In this document: one piece after another, positions 22,101 to 33,954 of the stretch
Numbering within the stretch: position 1 is the stretch's first letter
How the letters are laid out: each line of letters opens with the position of its first letter
From: Spirodela intermedia
Taxonomy: Eukaryota > Streptophyta > Magnoliopsida > Alismatales > Araceae
Assembly (NCBI GenBank): GCA_902729315.2
Contig: LR746269.1
Location: 1,713,501-1,777,500, forward strand
Reading direction: 5' to 3'
Length of the DNA stretch: 64,000 nt
Made by a program: the position numbers and the translations under genes
The notes under the pieces: generated by a model
What the model was told of the DNA's origin: nothing
What the model saw: the letters and a program-made list of their open reading frames with translations, nothing else
Database searches by the model: none

Positions 22101-25100
22101 CCTTTTGGTTCAGCTTGTGCATTCCCTCTTTTCTATTTATGATTTACGTGGTCCTAGCCTTAAAAAAAAAAAAAAACAAGAATAGATATCTGTATGCCAC
22201 TCGGAAATGAGTTTCATACCTCAAGCAATATTGGTGAAGCTACTATGTCGAGCTTATTGACAAAGAACATCGATTAAGGAGTTTTCGTGCTTTATGTAAG
22301 TGACAGATTCTCCAATGCTAACCCCTGGATGGATCTTAATTGTTTCTCTGGTGGTTTAGTTGTAAGCTTAACAACCATTTTTCTACAGTTGCCAACATCC
22401 CATTATCATCTTCTTGTCCAATATCTCTTCATCAAATTGAAGACTGCCCAGTTGTCAGATTCATTGCCAAAGCAATCTTTACCAATCTTTTGTGTGAGGA
22501 TATGGTTGAAAACTATTATGGGGCATGCTGTTAACATGATATAGCTTCTATGCTCATTTTAGATATGAATTGGTTGAAGTTGAATTGGAGGGATAATATT
22601 TCAGATGCCATTGTCCATGATGCTTTAATAGTTGTTTGAAATTAGCGCATGGGTACAAATCTTCAAAAATCTTGACCATATTGTTCCTTTAAGAATGATC
22701 CGTGGTATCTACAGACTCTTGATAATGCACCACCTAAATGAAAAGGACTCGCTCAGTCAGCCATTACACTATGTCACATTCACTGATGCAATGGTTTTGC
22801 CTTTAGTGGTATTTTTTATGGAGAAATTTATGAGCTCTGGAAAGGTTTTCATTCTTCTCATTCAGTTAATTTTTGTCAATGTAAGAGCCAGCTTTCCTTT
22901 ATGTCCATGTGTATATCATGTAAAGAAAAACCTGTATTCATGGAACTCCTTTCGGTGGGCATGTGGGTTTTCATCCATTTGTGATTTTTTGCTTTTTTTC
23001 AACTTCATCTGTAGTGCTACGACACAAATCTAGTTGTGAGATAGTGAATGGCTTCAGCAGACTTTTCATTCTGATCCACTACAGCGATCCTAATTGTTAA
23101 CAATAAGCTAGTAATCAACTCTATTGGTAAACAACGTGTACTGTTCAGAAATTTGGGCATAAATTTTATGGCTAGTATATGTATCCGGTGCTTTCCCAAT
23201 CCCACATTTGTGATCCATGTTTAAGTTTATCGTTTTCCGTATTATCTAGTGTATCTCTATTTTATGTTGCGCTCGTTTTTAAAAATGGTTCAATTTTGTT
23301 GCAATAGGCACTTATTAAGCCCCAATATGTTGACCACATTCCAAAAGCAGTCCAAGGGAATGTGGGACAGGTGCTTGATCAGAAAGACGAAAGAGGATTG
23401 AAGGGTAGCCTCTGTGATGATCTCGAGCTGAACCAGGTCAGTGATCGCAACGTGGGTGATTTATCAGGTGGGGAGCTGCAAAGGTTTGCGATTGCTGTTG
23501 TCGCTATACAGAGTGCTGAAATATATATGTTTGATGAGCCATCAAGTTACCTTGATGTAAAGCAGAGGCTTAAAGCCGCACAAGTTATACGCTCATTGCT
23601 TCGGCCGAACAGGTGGCTTTGGTTGTCTTATGTAGTCTTTTCATTTTCTGCAATTCATTCAGGACTCGCCAATGTTTTCATCACTCTATGACTGAATTTT
23701 ATTTTCCTTCAGTTATGTAATAGTTGTGGAGCATGACCTTAGTGTCCTCGACTACCTATCAGACTTCATTTGCTGTTTGTACGGGAAACCCGGAGCATAT
23801 GGAGTTGTTACCCTACCTTTTTCTGTTAGAGAAGGAATCAATATATTTTTAGCTGGTTTTGTGCCTACAGAGAATCTACGATTTCGGGATGAATCACTCA
23901 CATTTAAGGTAGGATTTTTAACGTTGCCATGAGGGCCTTGATGTCCAAAGACAGTCCTTTTAATAGAACTGCATGATTTGTTTTTTCAGGTTGCTGAGAC
24001 ACCACAGGAAATTGGTGATGATGTTCAGACATATGCACGATATAAGTACCCTACTATGAGCAAAACACAGGGTAACTTTAAGCTTCGTGTTGTGGAGGGT
24101 GAATTTACTGACTCCCAGATTATTGTGATGCTGGGCGAGAATGGAACGGGAAAGACGACATTCATTCGCATGCTGGTACTGGCCAACTGTGTCAAACCCA
24201 TAATGATTTTTCTGGATTAACTGTTCTACTTCAAGTTTGGAAATCACTAATTGTTGCTATTAACTCTTCTCATTGAATGAATTTACACTTGTGAGAAGCA
24301 TGTCCTGAAGCATCACAATCTTTGCAGGCTGGATTATTGAAGCCTGATGTAGTCGAGGGTTCAGATGCTGAAATACCTGAATTTAATGTTTCTTACAAGC
24401 CCCAGAAAATCAGTCCAAAATTTGAGCACAGTGTTAGACATTTGCTGCATCAGAAAATTCGGGATTCATACATGCATCCTCAATTTGTGTCTGACGTCAT
24501 GAAACCCCTTCAAATTGAGCAATTGATGGACCAGGAAGTGAAAAACCTTTCTGGTGGGGAGCTGCAAAGAGTTGCTTTGTGTCTTTGTCTGGGGAAGGTA
24601 TGGCTTTATTTATACCTTTAGCTGTTGATTTCCACATTGAAGCAAAGTTTCTGCAGTATTAATAACGACCACTTTAATTTCTGCCGCCAACGTCTCTCTT
24701 CACGAATGCGTATGATATTATTGGAGCTTCTTCCGATTAAAGTTCCCTAAATAACTTTCTCAATGGTAACACATGTAGTGTTCGGCGGCCTGCATCTTCT
24801 TACATCAAGAAAGACTCTGTAGCTGAAAATCTTCTAGTTTTTAAGCTGATGTTCCTTGGAAGTTTGTTTTTTTTTATGGAGTACGAGCATTTGTTGAAAT
24901 TCTAAGAAACAATCTACAGATTTTTTTTGATTTCATATTTTCCATCAGTCTTCTATCATGAAACTTTGTGTTCTAATTTAGCTTTTTGTCAAAAGGCATT
25001 GACTGCTGTTCTTCTTCTTTCCTTTGGCGATCTTATTACCACTCTCTTGTTTCACATCATTGATGATAGAGTCCTGGCTTCTAGGTAAAGGGTTTTCTAC

Positions 25101-26576
25101 TTGAACTGAGGAAACTTTCTGAAATCGTCTTCAGCTTTTGGAGTTTGTCATCTATGTCAGATCCTAATAAAAATACCCTTGCATTCGTACCCTACAACTT
25201 GTTTAAAATAAAGCGAATTCCAACTTTTCTTGGGAGAAGTGACCCCACACAAGATATCGATACTTGTGATTTCACCTCTGTTTATTCTATGATAGTTGAT
25301 TAGGGTTTTTGGTCAAAACACCTTCCTTGTCCTCTCTGTGACTTGGACAGGTAATGATGTGGCCGTATTCTATTTATCATACCCTTTTAGATTATTGGAT
25401 TTTGTCTTTTCTTCATAGTGTCGTCCAACTTCACAAGGAATTATGCCCTCTACTTTCAGGATGCTATCTAGACAACAATATTTGAATGGCCTGGCCAAAC
25501 ACAACCCTGGGAGAAAATATTCTACAACATTAAAACACCGAGGGCAAGTTGACAAATCGTGACTCGGGTCGAAATCATACTCAAATTCATCATTATTACA
25601 TACCCTTTATTGTTAAAGCCGAAAGAAATCTTAAAACCATGATTCTTCCACAGAATGATCCTTGTTGCACACAGGAGATGGGATCATAGATTGCTTCTAA
25701 TGTAACTTGGCCTGTGTCATTCACCATGCAGAGAGCTTCACCGATTTCAGTATTATTTTTTTTTTCTCCTGGAGTTGATGTTACTTGCAATTCTTTCCTC
25801 CGAGTGGTGTAGCTATCGACGTACATGTTCGATCGTTTATGCATCTATCCCTTTGGAGCGAAGATCATTCATCTGAACGATATGCTAGATATCTCCACCC
25901 TCTCCAGCGCCGATTGACCTGTGGCTTTGTGGTCTATCCTGTGCAGCCCGCAGATATATATCTCATAGATGAGCCGAGCGCTTATCTTGACTCCGAACAA
26001 CGTATCGTTGCTTCAAAGGTCATCAAGAGATTTATCCTCCATGCGAAGAAGACGGCCTTCGTGGTGGAGCACGACTTCATCATGGCAACTTATCTTGCCG
26101 ACAAGGTTATAGTCTATGAGGGAACGCCATCCATTGATTGTTCGGCCAACACTCCTCAGTCCTTGGTATCTGGAATGAATCGATTCTTATCTGTAAGTTC
26201 TTCAACCCACATGGCTCATAAGCATGCTGTTCTGTCTCCATCTAGCATGTAACTTGTAGAGCCATATAAGCTTAAAAGGAAAGAGCCTGTTAGTCTTTCG
26301 AGAATTTTATGTCATTTATTTCTCTCGCTTCTGGGGATCCGCGCCTATCTTTTTGTCTGCTGACGTATTTTCTTACTGATTATAGTAAAAACTGGATTAC
26401 TTTGATGCTGATCAATCCAATATCCTTGGTGAATTTTTTTATCTTATTTTATGCAGCATTTGGACATCACCTTCAGGCGAGATCCGACGAACTACAGGCC
26501 ACGGATCAACAAGTTAGAATCGCTCAAGGACAGGGAGCAGAAATCTGCAGGCTCATACTATTATCTCGATGATTAG
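19162..26576 (+). CDS. ABCE2: ABC transporter E family protein, RNase L inhibitor-like ribosome-recycling ATPase (605 aa)
   Basis: Cytosolic iron-sulfur ABC ATPase that splits 80S ribosomes after termination and aids initiation; also called RLI2. Exons: 19162-19264, 20591-20676, 20753-20850, 20930-21047, 21162-21251, 23308-23612, 23713-23908, 23990-24175, 24328-24597, 25947-26192, 26457-26576. They sum to 605 codons plus stop, the exact length I recall for plant ABCE2. The N-terminus holds the two cluster motifs ([14 protein letters not shown] and [15 protein letters not shown]). Nucleotide-binding domain 1 has Walker [10 protein letters not shown], signature LSGGELQR and Walker [13 protein letters not shown]. 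Domain 2 has [26 protein letters not shown] and [12 protein letters not shown]. Two H-loops ([14 protein letters not shown] and [14 protein letters not shown]) and the C-terminal hinge ending [10 protein letters not shown] complete it. All catalytic residues are present. Introns after exons 5 and 9 are 2.1 and 1.3 kb. Confidence 0.96.
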
Positions 26577-27001
26577 TAATCACCGTCCTGGTTCTCTAGA
26601 GTGATGAGCAGATGCCGTTTGTCCGGGCTGCTCCCCTATTTTTGAAGCCGGGATCTTTTAATTATTATTTTTTCTCGAGTTTTGTCAAATTTAGGAAAAA
26701 AAAAAAGTAGTGGGGACCCAGTAAATTATTTACTCTACTGAGCAGAGATTTTCTGATGTCAATTGGCTTGTTTCGATCGATGTCGATGTAGATGTCGATG
26801 TCGTCTGTATATTTTATTTGCGAGGAAGAATCTTTATCTCACTTGTTCGGGAAGATTGGAAGAAGAAGCCTCTGAGATTCAGCCGGGGGAGAGGAGAGGA
26901 CAAGCCTTGGTTGCACAAGCACGGACGCCAACGCCCAGAGAAGGATGTGATCGAAAGCGCCGTTCTTAGCCTCGGGCAGTGTTCGGATCATACGTGAGAG
27001 A

Positions 27002-27008
<7 letters not shown>

Positions 27009-27038
<30 letters not shown>
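27009..27038. repeat. (GA)n microsatellite downstream of ABCE2
   Basis: About 15 GA units, roughly 430 bp past the ABCE2 stop. Confidence 0.9.
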
Positions 27039-27039
<1 letters not shown>

Positions 27040-27112
27040 CTTCCACATGATCATGAGGATGAAACCGTTTTGGGCCGTCGAAATATGTGTGGTTTCCTCG
27101 CATGACTGGTGG

Positions 27113-27478
27113 CCATTATTTCTAGGTGAATCTGCACAAACCCACTTGGATTCCTCTACTAAATAAACACAAAAAACCTGCCTTTTTTTTTCTCTGGGTT
27201 GATCCGAGGAGGCTTCGGTGGTTTCGCAAGGCATGCAGCTTTATTCATGGGTCAGAGAGAGAAAACACACTGGCTCGACCCCGATTTGGTAAATCTCCAT
27301 TATTTCTAGGTGAATCTGCGTAAACCCAATTTGATTCCTGTACTAAATAAACATCAAAGTCCTGCCTTTTTTCTCTGGGATGATCCGAGAAATCTTCGGT
27401 GGTTTCGTAAAGCATGCAGCTTTTATTCATGGGTCAGAGAGAGAAAACGCAATAGGGCGACCCCGATTTGGTAAATCT
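27113..27478. repeat. Tandem duplication (about 184 bp x 2) upstream of the metallothionein gene
   Basis: Two direct copies start at 27113 and 27297. Shared blocks are CCATTATTTCTAGGTGAATC, TACTAAATAAACA, CTTCGGTGGTTTCG, GCATGCAGCTTTTATTCATGGGTCAGAGAGAGAAAAC-like sequence and CCCCGATTTGGTAAATCTCC. Identity is high, so the duplication is fairly recent. It ends about 350 bp before the metallothionein ATG and may add promoter elements. Confidence 0.9.
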
Positions 27479-27717
27479 CCATGGGAGCCCTCAAGTCAAA
27501 AGCCATTATCCCCGGCAGTTTCTTGCTTCTCTCCTCCTCGATCCTTCACAATCCCCCTCTTGGAACAAGGAGACACCGCCCAACAGTAACCCCTTCCCAC
27601 TGGGGAGAGGGTCTCCTTGCTCCTTCGGAAAGGCTTACGAATTGACGTGAGCGGTAGATAAGAGGCCACCGCCGCCCTCTCCTCTACTCGCATTATTGAG
27701 AATCTCCCTGCGGGGGC

Positions 27718-27725
27718 TATAAATA
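27718..27725 (+). promoter_or_regulatory. TATA box of the metallothionein gene
   Basis: TATAAATA lies 105 bp upstream of the start codon, preceded by a GC-rich stretch. Placement fits a transcription start near 27750 and a leader of about 80 bases. Confidence 0.75.
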
Positions 27726-27829
27726 CGGAGGGAGGAGGCCTCTGTTACTCACTCACCCACCCTCTTCCTCCACCGGCGATCCAAAGCTTCAGCTTCCCTC
27801 TTACACTCTGCCCTTCCATCCTCGCTGCC

Positions 27830-28199
27830 ATGTCGAGCTGCGGCAACTGCGACTGCGCTGACAAGACCCAGTGTGTGTAAGTTCTTCTTCTTGGAGCCTC
27901 GGTTTCTCCCCTCTGCGCGTCTCTCCTACTCCGCTGACTTGATTCCATGGTGTTTCAGGAAGAAAGGCAGCAGGTACGGCATGGACATCTTGGAGGCTGG
28001 AAACAGGTGAGTACTGCGTCGAAAATGGCGTCTGTTGTTAGATTCCATGCAAGCTACGGCGGTGGATCCTTGGTCTCATCGTTCTTCTCGTTGCAGCTAT
28101 GGCGGCGACGCTGGGTTCGTCATGGCCGGGGAGGAGAACGACCCCAAGTGCAAGTGCGGACCTAACTGCTCCTGCACCACCTGCTCCTGCGGCCACTGA
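27830..28199 (+). CDS. MT3: Type 3 metallothionein-like protein, 65 aa
   Basis: Small cytosolic cysteine-rich metal-binding protein for Cu/Zn/Cd buffering and redox protection. In many plants type 3 forms are abundant in fruit and leaves. Exons are 27830-27876, 27959-28006 and 28097-28199. The N-terminal domain is MSSCGNCDCADKTQCVKKG with four Cys (C-x-x-C-x-C and a fourth). A Cys-free spacer of about 33 residues follows, and the C-terminal domain is KCKCGPNCSCTTCSCGH with six Cys (C-x-C, C-x-C, C-x-x-C-x-C). This 4 + 6 layout and the CGNCDCADKTQC start are diagnostic of type 3. A good TATA box precedes it, which suggests strong expression. The gene is flanked on both sides by separate tandem duplications. 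Confidence 0.95.
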
Positions 28200-28395
28200 G
28201 CGGCGCCGCCGGGCCGCTGCCCTTCGCGGTGGCGAACGGTCGGCGAAGCTCCGGTGTCGTCTGCTAGTCCGATAAGGAGGGTGTCGTCTGTTTGTGTAAT
28301 AATCTCGCGGCGCCGTAGCCGGCGCCTCTGTCGTGTGTGCGGTGCAGCTGCTGGTTCGGATAGCCGGGCTTCAGTCATGCAGCTGCCCTCCCCCC

Positions 28396-28848
28396 TTTCT
28401 CTCTCTACTGTATTATCAGTTTCCGCTGTTTAAATGAGGCGGAGTCCTTACAGTGGTTGTGCTCATGTTTGGGAAGATGACGTCGAAGTCACCTCTTTTC
28501 TTACACCCCGTCGGATTTACTGGAATGAATCCTGATTCGCAGATACATCCTCCATGGAGGTCAACGATAGCCCACATACTCTCCCTCTCCCTTTTCTCTC
28601 TCTACTGTGTTATCGGTCTCCACTGTTTAAACGAAGCGGAGTTCTTACAGTGGTTGTGCTTCTGTTTGGGAGGATAACGTCGAAGTCTCCTCTTTTCTAG
28701 CACCCCGCCTCGGGTCTACTGGATGGAATCTTGATTCAGAGAGACATCTTCCATGGAGGTCAACCCTAGCCCACATACTCTCCCTCTCCCCTTTCTCTCT
28801 CTACTGTGTTATCAGTCTCCGCTGTTTGAACGAAACGGAGTTCTAAGA
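28396..28848. repeat. Tandem repeat (about 198 bp, 2.3 copies) starting in the MT3 3' UTR
   Basis: Copies start at 28396, 28593 and 28792 (the last is partial). Each begins TTTCTCTCTCTACTGT, then TTATCAGT-TTCCGCTGTTT, GGAGT-CTTACAGTGGTTGTG, GTCGAAGTC-CCTCTTTTCT and CCATGGAGGTCAAC. The first copy begins about 200 bp after the stop codon, within or just past the likely 3' UTR, so polyadenylation signals may have been multiplied. Confidence 0.92.
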
Positions 28849-29069
28849 ACAGGGATGAACCCCAAGATCACCACCGAAAACATGAAGATTGAAGCTTTGA
28901 ATGAAACCTGAAACCTGAAAATGGGTTCGCTGCCAGGGTGAAGGCGGTCATCTATCATCCGATGACTGACAAGCAGGAAGAAAGCCTTCCCTCTTCGTCT
29001 TCCTGGGTTGCTCTCAATCCACTCGTTCCTCACAGGAGCTGAAAGAACGAGCCGGACCCGCATGCCTGT

Positions 29070-29070
<1 letters not shown>

Positions 29071-29107
<37 letters not shown>
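29071..29107. repeat. (GA)18 microsatellite
   Basis: Clean GA tract between the MT3 downstream repeats and the mannanase 3' end. Confidence 0.95.
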
Positions 29108-29110
<3 letters not shown>

Positions 29111-29373
29111 AACCATGTAACCGTGTGAATCAGAAATATGTTACTTGACAAGAAGGGCTATGAAAGATTGGACCCAGCAGAAGTCACCAAGATTTCCACG
29201 CCAAGGGCCACATAGCTGCCTCCTCTTCTAGGTGGCTACTTTACAGATGAATCGATCGATCGACCGATCGACTTCCGTGCGAACCCGGGCAAGCTCAAAG
29301 AAAGGGGAGGAACAAGATCAAGAATGGTTAGGGAGGAAAAAACAAGAAAAAGTCCCCACCCTCCTCCCCTCCC

Positions 29374-31438
29374 TCAGAAGCTCTCCCCAGAGATCTTCGC
29401 CCTTGACGAGTCCTTCCCATGCCCGATGGCAGCCAGCCGGGAGGATTGCTCCTTCAGTAGCTTATAGATGGGTGGCGCCGCATGCGGGACCAGGCCAAAC
29501 TCGTCGTTGTTCTCCTCCATGCCGCCAACGATCAGCTGCCAAATGAAGGCCCCGCCGCCGGCGCCGCCCTGCTGAGCGGACCCGAACACAACGTCGAGGA
29601 TGGCCTTGTAGAAGGACACCCGGTGGGAGGGCCGGAAGCCCTTGATCCTATCAGAGAGGCCAAACTCCGTGAACACGACGGGCTTCCCGAGTTCTCTGTC
29701 GCCATCACTGATGTGAAACTTCATCCATTTTTTTATGTACCTGGTTTTTGCATCAATGCCGACCTCTTTCCCCGCAAACCTGCACAAAAAATCATTTTTT
29801 TTCCGTTTTCATAGGGACCCAGACAAATGAAAGGTAATAAAATGGATCGAAAGGGTCATTAATTAATAGTAATGAATAAAATCGTGCATTCTTATAAGAA
29901 AAATACTTAATCTTTCTCATTCCATGTGAGATAACTGTTTATTTGCATGAAACTACCGAGTGGGTAAGGACAGATGGGAAGGCAATCTAACCCAAGAAAG
30001 ATGGAACTCAAAATCAATTGGCGACTGGTGGAGAAAACTCCTACGTTTTCACCAAAAATTTAACCGAGGATCACTTTAAACCTGATCCTTGAGTCTCTTC
30101 AATAGATTCTTTGGCTCATTCATGTTCAACTTAATGGTGGGTCCCCTGCTTTTATTGGAAACTGCAAGTTGTGAGTGGGGATGCAGTGGAGATACATGAC
30201 GGCTTGGATTGAGAGAGGAGAGGAGAGAGAGAGAGAGAGAGTCGGCGGGAATCTTACCAATGATCAGGGTAGATATGCACTGATGCGAAGTCAATGGTGG
30301 CAATCTTCGAGTTCCGGATGAAATCCACACCCAGCTGGCTGGCCCATTCTGCCGGGTTCACATTTAATTTTTCCTGAGGGCTTGTAGGGCCATAGAATCC
30401 TTCCAGCCCGACTGTCAGTAGGTGCTTTCGATCGAGCGATTTCACATACCGCGCCATTTCTTCGATCCAACCCTGCAATCATCCAAAACAGATGAATTAT
30501 GGAGATTATGGAGATTGTTCATAAAAGGATTCGATTGAGCATGCGCTTTTCATAGGTTTAATCATGATTCTAGTCAAGAACATCTCTGATTTAATCCAGT
30601 AAAATAATGGGTCAAAGCTGTGATCCAATGCGACCCATTTAACCAAACTGAACGATGGAACTATTAATAAAATTAAATGGTAGTCAGTAAATAAAGTTAC
30701 TCGATGAATGGTGGTCATCCAGCCCTAACCAACCCATTTACTGCTGAAATTTTCAGATGGGTTGACCTTCTAGTGACCACACTACTTATATTCGACCAAG
30801 GTCAACTTTATCTAGCCAGGTTCATATCCGAAAGGTATTTATGGAAATAAGCCATTGACCACCTCTCTTTCCATTTCATTAATTAAACAGAAAAAAATAC
30901 AGATTTGTTCTCCTTTTCGGAGCTTCATGTTTACATGATCTTGGGGGAATAATTTGTTTTAATTTCGTCACTTTTCAAAAATCGGTTGAAAACAAACTCC
31001 AGCATTGAGGATATAAATTATATTTTTAATAATCTGGACAAGACTAGGAGATGAACAGAAAACTATTCTATGGCGGAACTCTATGCCCTGAACCCTAAAT
31101 TAACCAAACGCACCCCCCTCCCTGCTTTCCCAGTTGGGTTTTTTTCTTAAAAAAATATCCAGAACTAAAAAGGCAGTCGTTTTATTGTAATATTAAATAA
31201 TTTTAATTCAGACCCACAATTGTCTTCAAAAGTAGGAGAGGCTCACCTGAAGAGTGTTGCCAGTTGCATCAGTCATGCACCGCGGTTCATTCATCAACTC
31301 CCACCCAAAGATCGTCGGATCTTCCCTATACTCGATCCCAGTCAGATGATTTTTTCTTGTTAACAGGGTCTGCAGAAATAGATGATCCAGAATATTACTC
31401 AGATCCTCTAGAGTGAAATAACAAAAAAAGATAAATAA

Positions 31439-31475
<37 letters not shown>

Positions 31476-32847
31476 GGAAGGAAGTACCTTCAAGTAAAGT
31501 TTAAAATAACTGCGAATGGTGGGGTCAACAAAGAAAGAATCATTTGAAGAGCCCAAGCCGACACCCTCTTCCCATGCCCATCTAACATACTGAGTCTTCC
31601 CCCCATATGCTTCCAAGTTATTGGCCAAGCTGAGAAGGAGCCTGATTCCATGCTTTCGAGCCTCGGCGATGACTCGATCCAATGCCTACCGTACAAGAAA
31701 AATCCGTGACTGCTAGATAAATTTTACCTCATAAAAATAAAAATCATAAAGTAGCTTCTATGGAACGCATGTTCATAAAAAATAAAATTCCTTGATTTTT
31801 TTCATAAAAAAACAGTTGAATTTTTGGGTGGGTGTGATGGAGCATTTAAGAACAAAAAAAAAAAGAGGTACCAGGAAAGCAGGAAAGATCTTTTCATAAA
31901 AAATATAAAAAATAAAAACCTGCTAGATAAAGTTGTCCTCATAAAAATAAAAGTTTGACAAATCGGGTGATTATGGCAGAACATTAAGAACAAGATGGAG
32001 GCACCAAAAGAAGCAAGAAATCGGCTTCTACAGAAAGCATGTTCATAAAAGATAAAAATCGCTTGGAAAAATTTCTCCGCATTAAGGTTAAAATTAGGTG
32101 TACAAAAATAGAATAAACCGAGTATTAAAAAAGTGAAGAGTCCTACATAAGATTCCATATCTCTACAGAGTGTAATTTCTATGGAAAGTATGCTTATAAA
32201 AAATGCAAATAAAAATTCTGAGAAATTTCCACCCATAAAATTAAAAACCTGACAAATTTGGCAAGTATGATGAAGCATGATGAGCAAAAAGAGACAAAAA
32301 AGGCAAGAAATTTCGCATCATATTGCAGAACAATTATCAAAGAGAAATAGAATGAACCAGTTATAGACCCTGAAATGAACGATTTCTATGGAGCATAGCT
32401 TCCACGGAAGGTCAAACAAGACAATTATAGACCTTAAAATGGAAAAACTATCGAGTGCAATACCTTGAAGACACGCTCGTCGAACTGACCGAGAGAGACC
32501 TGCAGGGCATTGTATGCTCCGTCATTGAACGCCCAGGACCTGCAGACGGTAAGGCCCATCTCTGCACCAGTTTGAAAAATGGCCCTAACCCTATGCCTGC
32601 TATGGTCCTCAACAGCCTGGTCCATCAACCAATAGGAGTTCCACCCGTTGACGTAGAAGGGCCTACCATCCAGAACGAACTGGGTCCCATTCCTCCCCAC
32701 GAAGCTCATCTTCGGCTCCACGCCATGGAAGAAGCCCACGTCCCCAAATGAGAAGTAGATGAAGGCAACCAAGGTCGCCAGGCCAAGAACAGGGTAAAGC
32801 AGCCCATTGCCGCCGGACCGCTTGCTTGGGCGAGGAGGAGGACCCAT
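29374..32847 (-). CDS. Mannan endo-1,4-beta-mannosidase, GH5, membrane-anchored form, 441 aa
   Basis: Endo-beta-mannanase that cuts beta-1,4 links in cell-wall mannans and glucomannans. Exons in gene order: 32847-32464, 31685-31488, 31369-31247, 30472-30258, 29779-29374, all in frame. The N-terminus is a basic cytosolic tail ([13 protein letters not shown]) followed by one hydrophobic segment at about 16-34, with no cleavage-like site. It therefore looks like a type II signal anchor (Golgi or plasma membrane) rather than a simple secretion signal. The catalytic domain begins [19 protein letters not shown]. The acid/base Glu is in [10 protein letters not shown] (E222) and the nucleophile in VVFTEFGLS (E345). 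HIYPDHW and GGAFIWQL are further family blocks. Intron 1 (779 bp) contains a diverged repeat and intron 2 an AT microsatellite at its edge. The family is sure; the subgroup number is not. Confidence 0.94.
31443..31472. repeat. (AT)n microsatellite in mannanase intron 2
   Basis: About 15 AT units, only about 15 bases from the donor of the exon ending at 31488 (gene on the minus strand). Confidence 0.95.
31707..32400. repeat. Diverged AT-rich repeat copies in mannanase intron 1
   Basis: The phrase CTGCTAGATAAA-TT--CCTCATAAAAATAAAA occurs near 31707 and 31920. The phrase TTCTA-GGAA-GCATG-TTCATAAAA occurs near 31754, 32025 and, weaker, 32177. The copies share order and spacing loosely, so intron 1 appears to have grown by old local duplications of about 200 bp. 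Confidence 0.6.
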
Positions 32848-33116
32848 GCCACAAGCTCTACTGCGATAAAACAGATTCTTCTCAAATCCCCGAGACCGCT
32901 TTGGGATGCTCTAAATTGGTAAGGAAGTGGGTACTGGACGCAGGCAGGGCCTGGATTTGATGTGGAGCAATGGCAAGGTTTCTCAAAGGCCTACAGCTGG
33001 GCCGCTATTTCTGGGGAGAGAAGGAAAGATGAGCACAAACCAGACGGCCTGGGCGGAGGAAGACGGCCATGGGCGGCTCATGCGACTCTGTCTGGCTCCC
33101 TGAGGTGGTACCCTCC

Positions 33117-33120
<4 letters not shown>

Positions 33121-33172
<52 letters not shown>
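33121..33172. repeat. (GA)26 microsatellite in the mannanase upstream region
   Basis: Perfect GA tract about 275 bp upstream of the mannanase start codon, likely in the leader or core promoter. Confidence 0.95.
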
Positions 33173-33179
<7 letters not shown>

Positions 33180-33904
33180 AGGGATGGAGTGCAGTGCAAT
33201 GTTGGCATCAGCTTGTCCCCATTAATCCTACCCTGCAACAAACAGGTCCTTCCTGGCAACGGAGATATCATTTCTAGGAATGGGTAAATTAATGAGGAAG
33301 ACGAGGCCGCACCCACATGGCCAGAGGGCAAGATCGGATTATCCTCCCCTGTTCAGTGGATCCAGCAGGAGTAGGGTTCACTCACCATGTGGCCACAGCA
33401 AGCTCTCCGCCACCCCCTCCCCCCCTTACTAGAAAACCCTCCAGCCCACTTCTGCCTTGCCCGCTCGAGGAAGACGGAATGGGAGGCTGCTCATTCCCAC
33501 TGTGAAACCCCACCGTACTTTCTGAGATCTCTGAGGAAGAACGGCTGAGCGTTTAAACAAGCCAAATTGAGGGGGACGTGATCGAGCTCCAACGATGAGA
33601 GGAGAAACTAATAAATAGAGTGAATTGGTCGGGTACGGAGATTCTTGACGATTATTTTATTTTCATAAAAATGCGGTTTTTGATATCTTGATTTTGCGCA
33701 TGGAGTTTGTTGATTTGGCGTGAAACTTGTTTTCCAGGAGAACTAATTCTACATCCATGTCGGAGGAATAATATTTATATATATATAGAGAGAGAGAGAG
33801 AGATGGGACATCAGACAGATTCGACGGTGACGATTGGCCTGCCGCCAAGTCCAGTTCATGGGCCAGCTCGCTTCGACAAGGGATATATCGGTCAAAAAAC
33901 TAAC

Positions 33905-33907
<3 letters not shown>

Positions 33908-33946
<39 letters not shown>
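33908..33946. repeat. (CT)n microsatellite
   Basis: About 19 CT units, intergenic. Confidence 0.95.

Positions 33947-33954
<8 letters not shown>

Noticed and set aside
28812-29063. 83-codon minus-strand open frame between MT3 and mannanase
   Set aside because: It partly overlaps the MT3 downstream repeat and shows no motif or splice partner. A short unknown transcript cannot be excluded.
29374-29787. Separate small gene beginning near 29787
   Set aside because: This is only the last mannanase exon. The apparent start codon lies in the intron.
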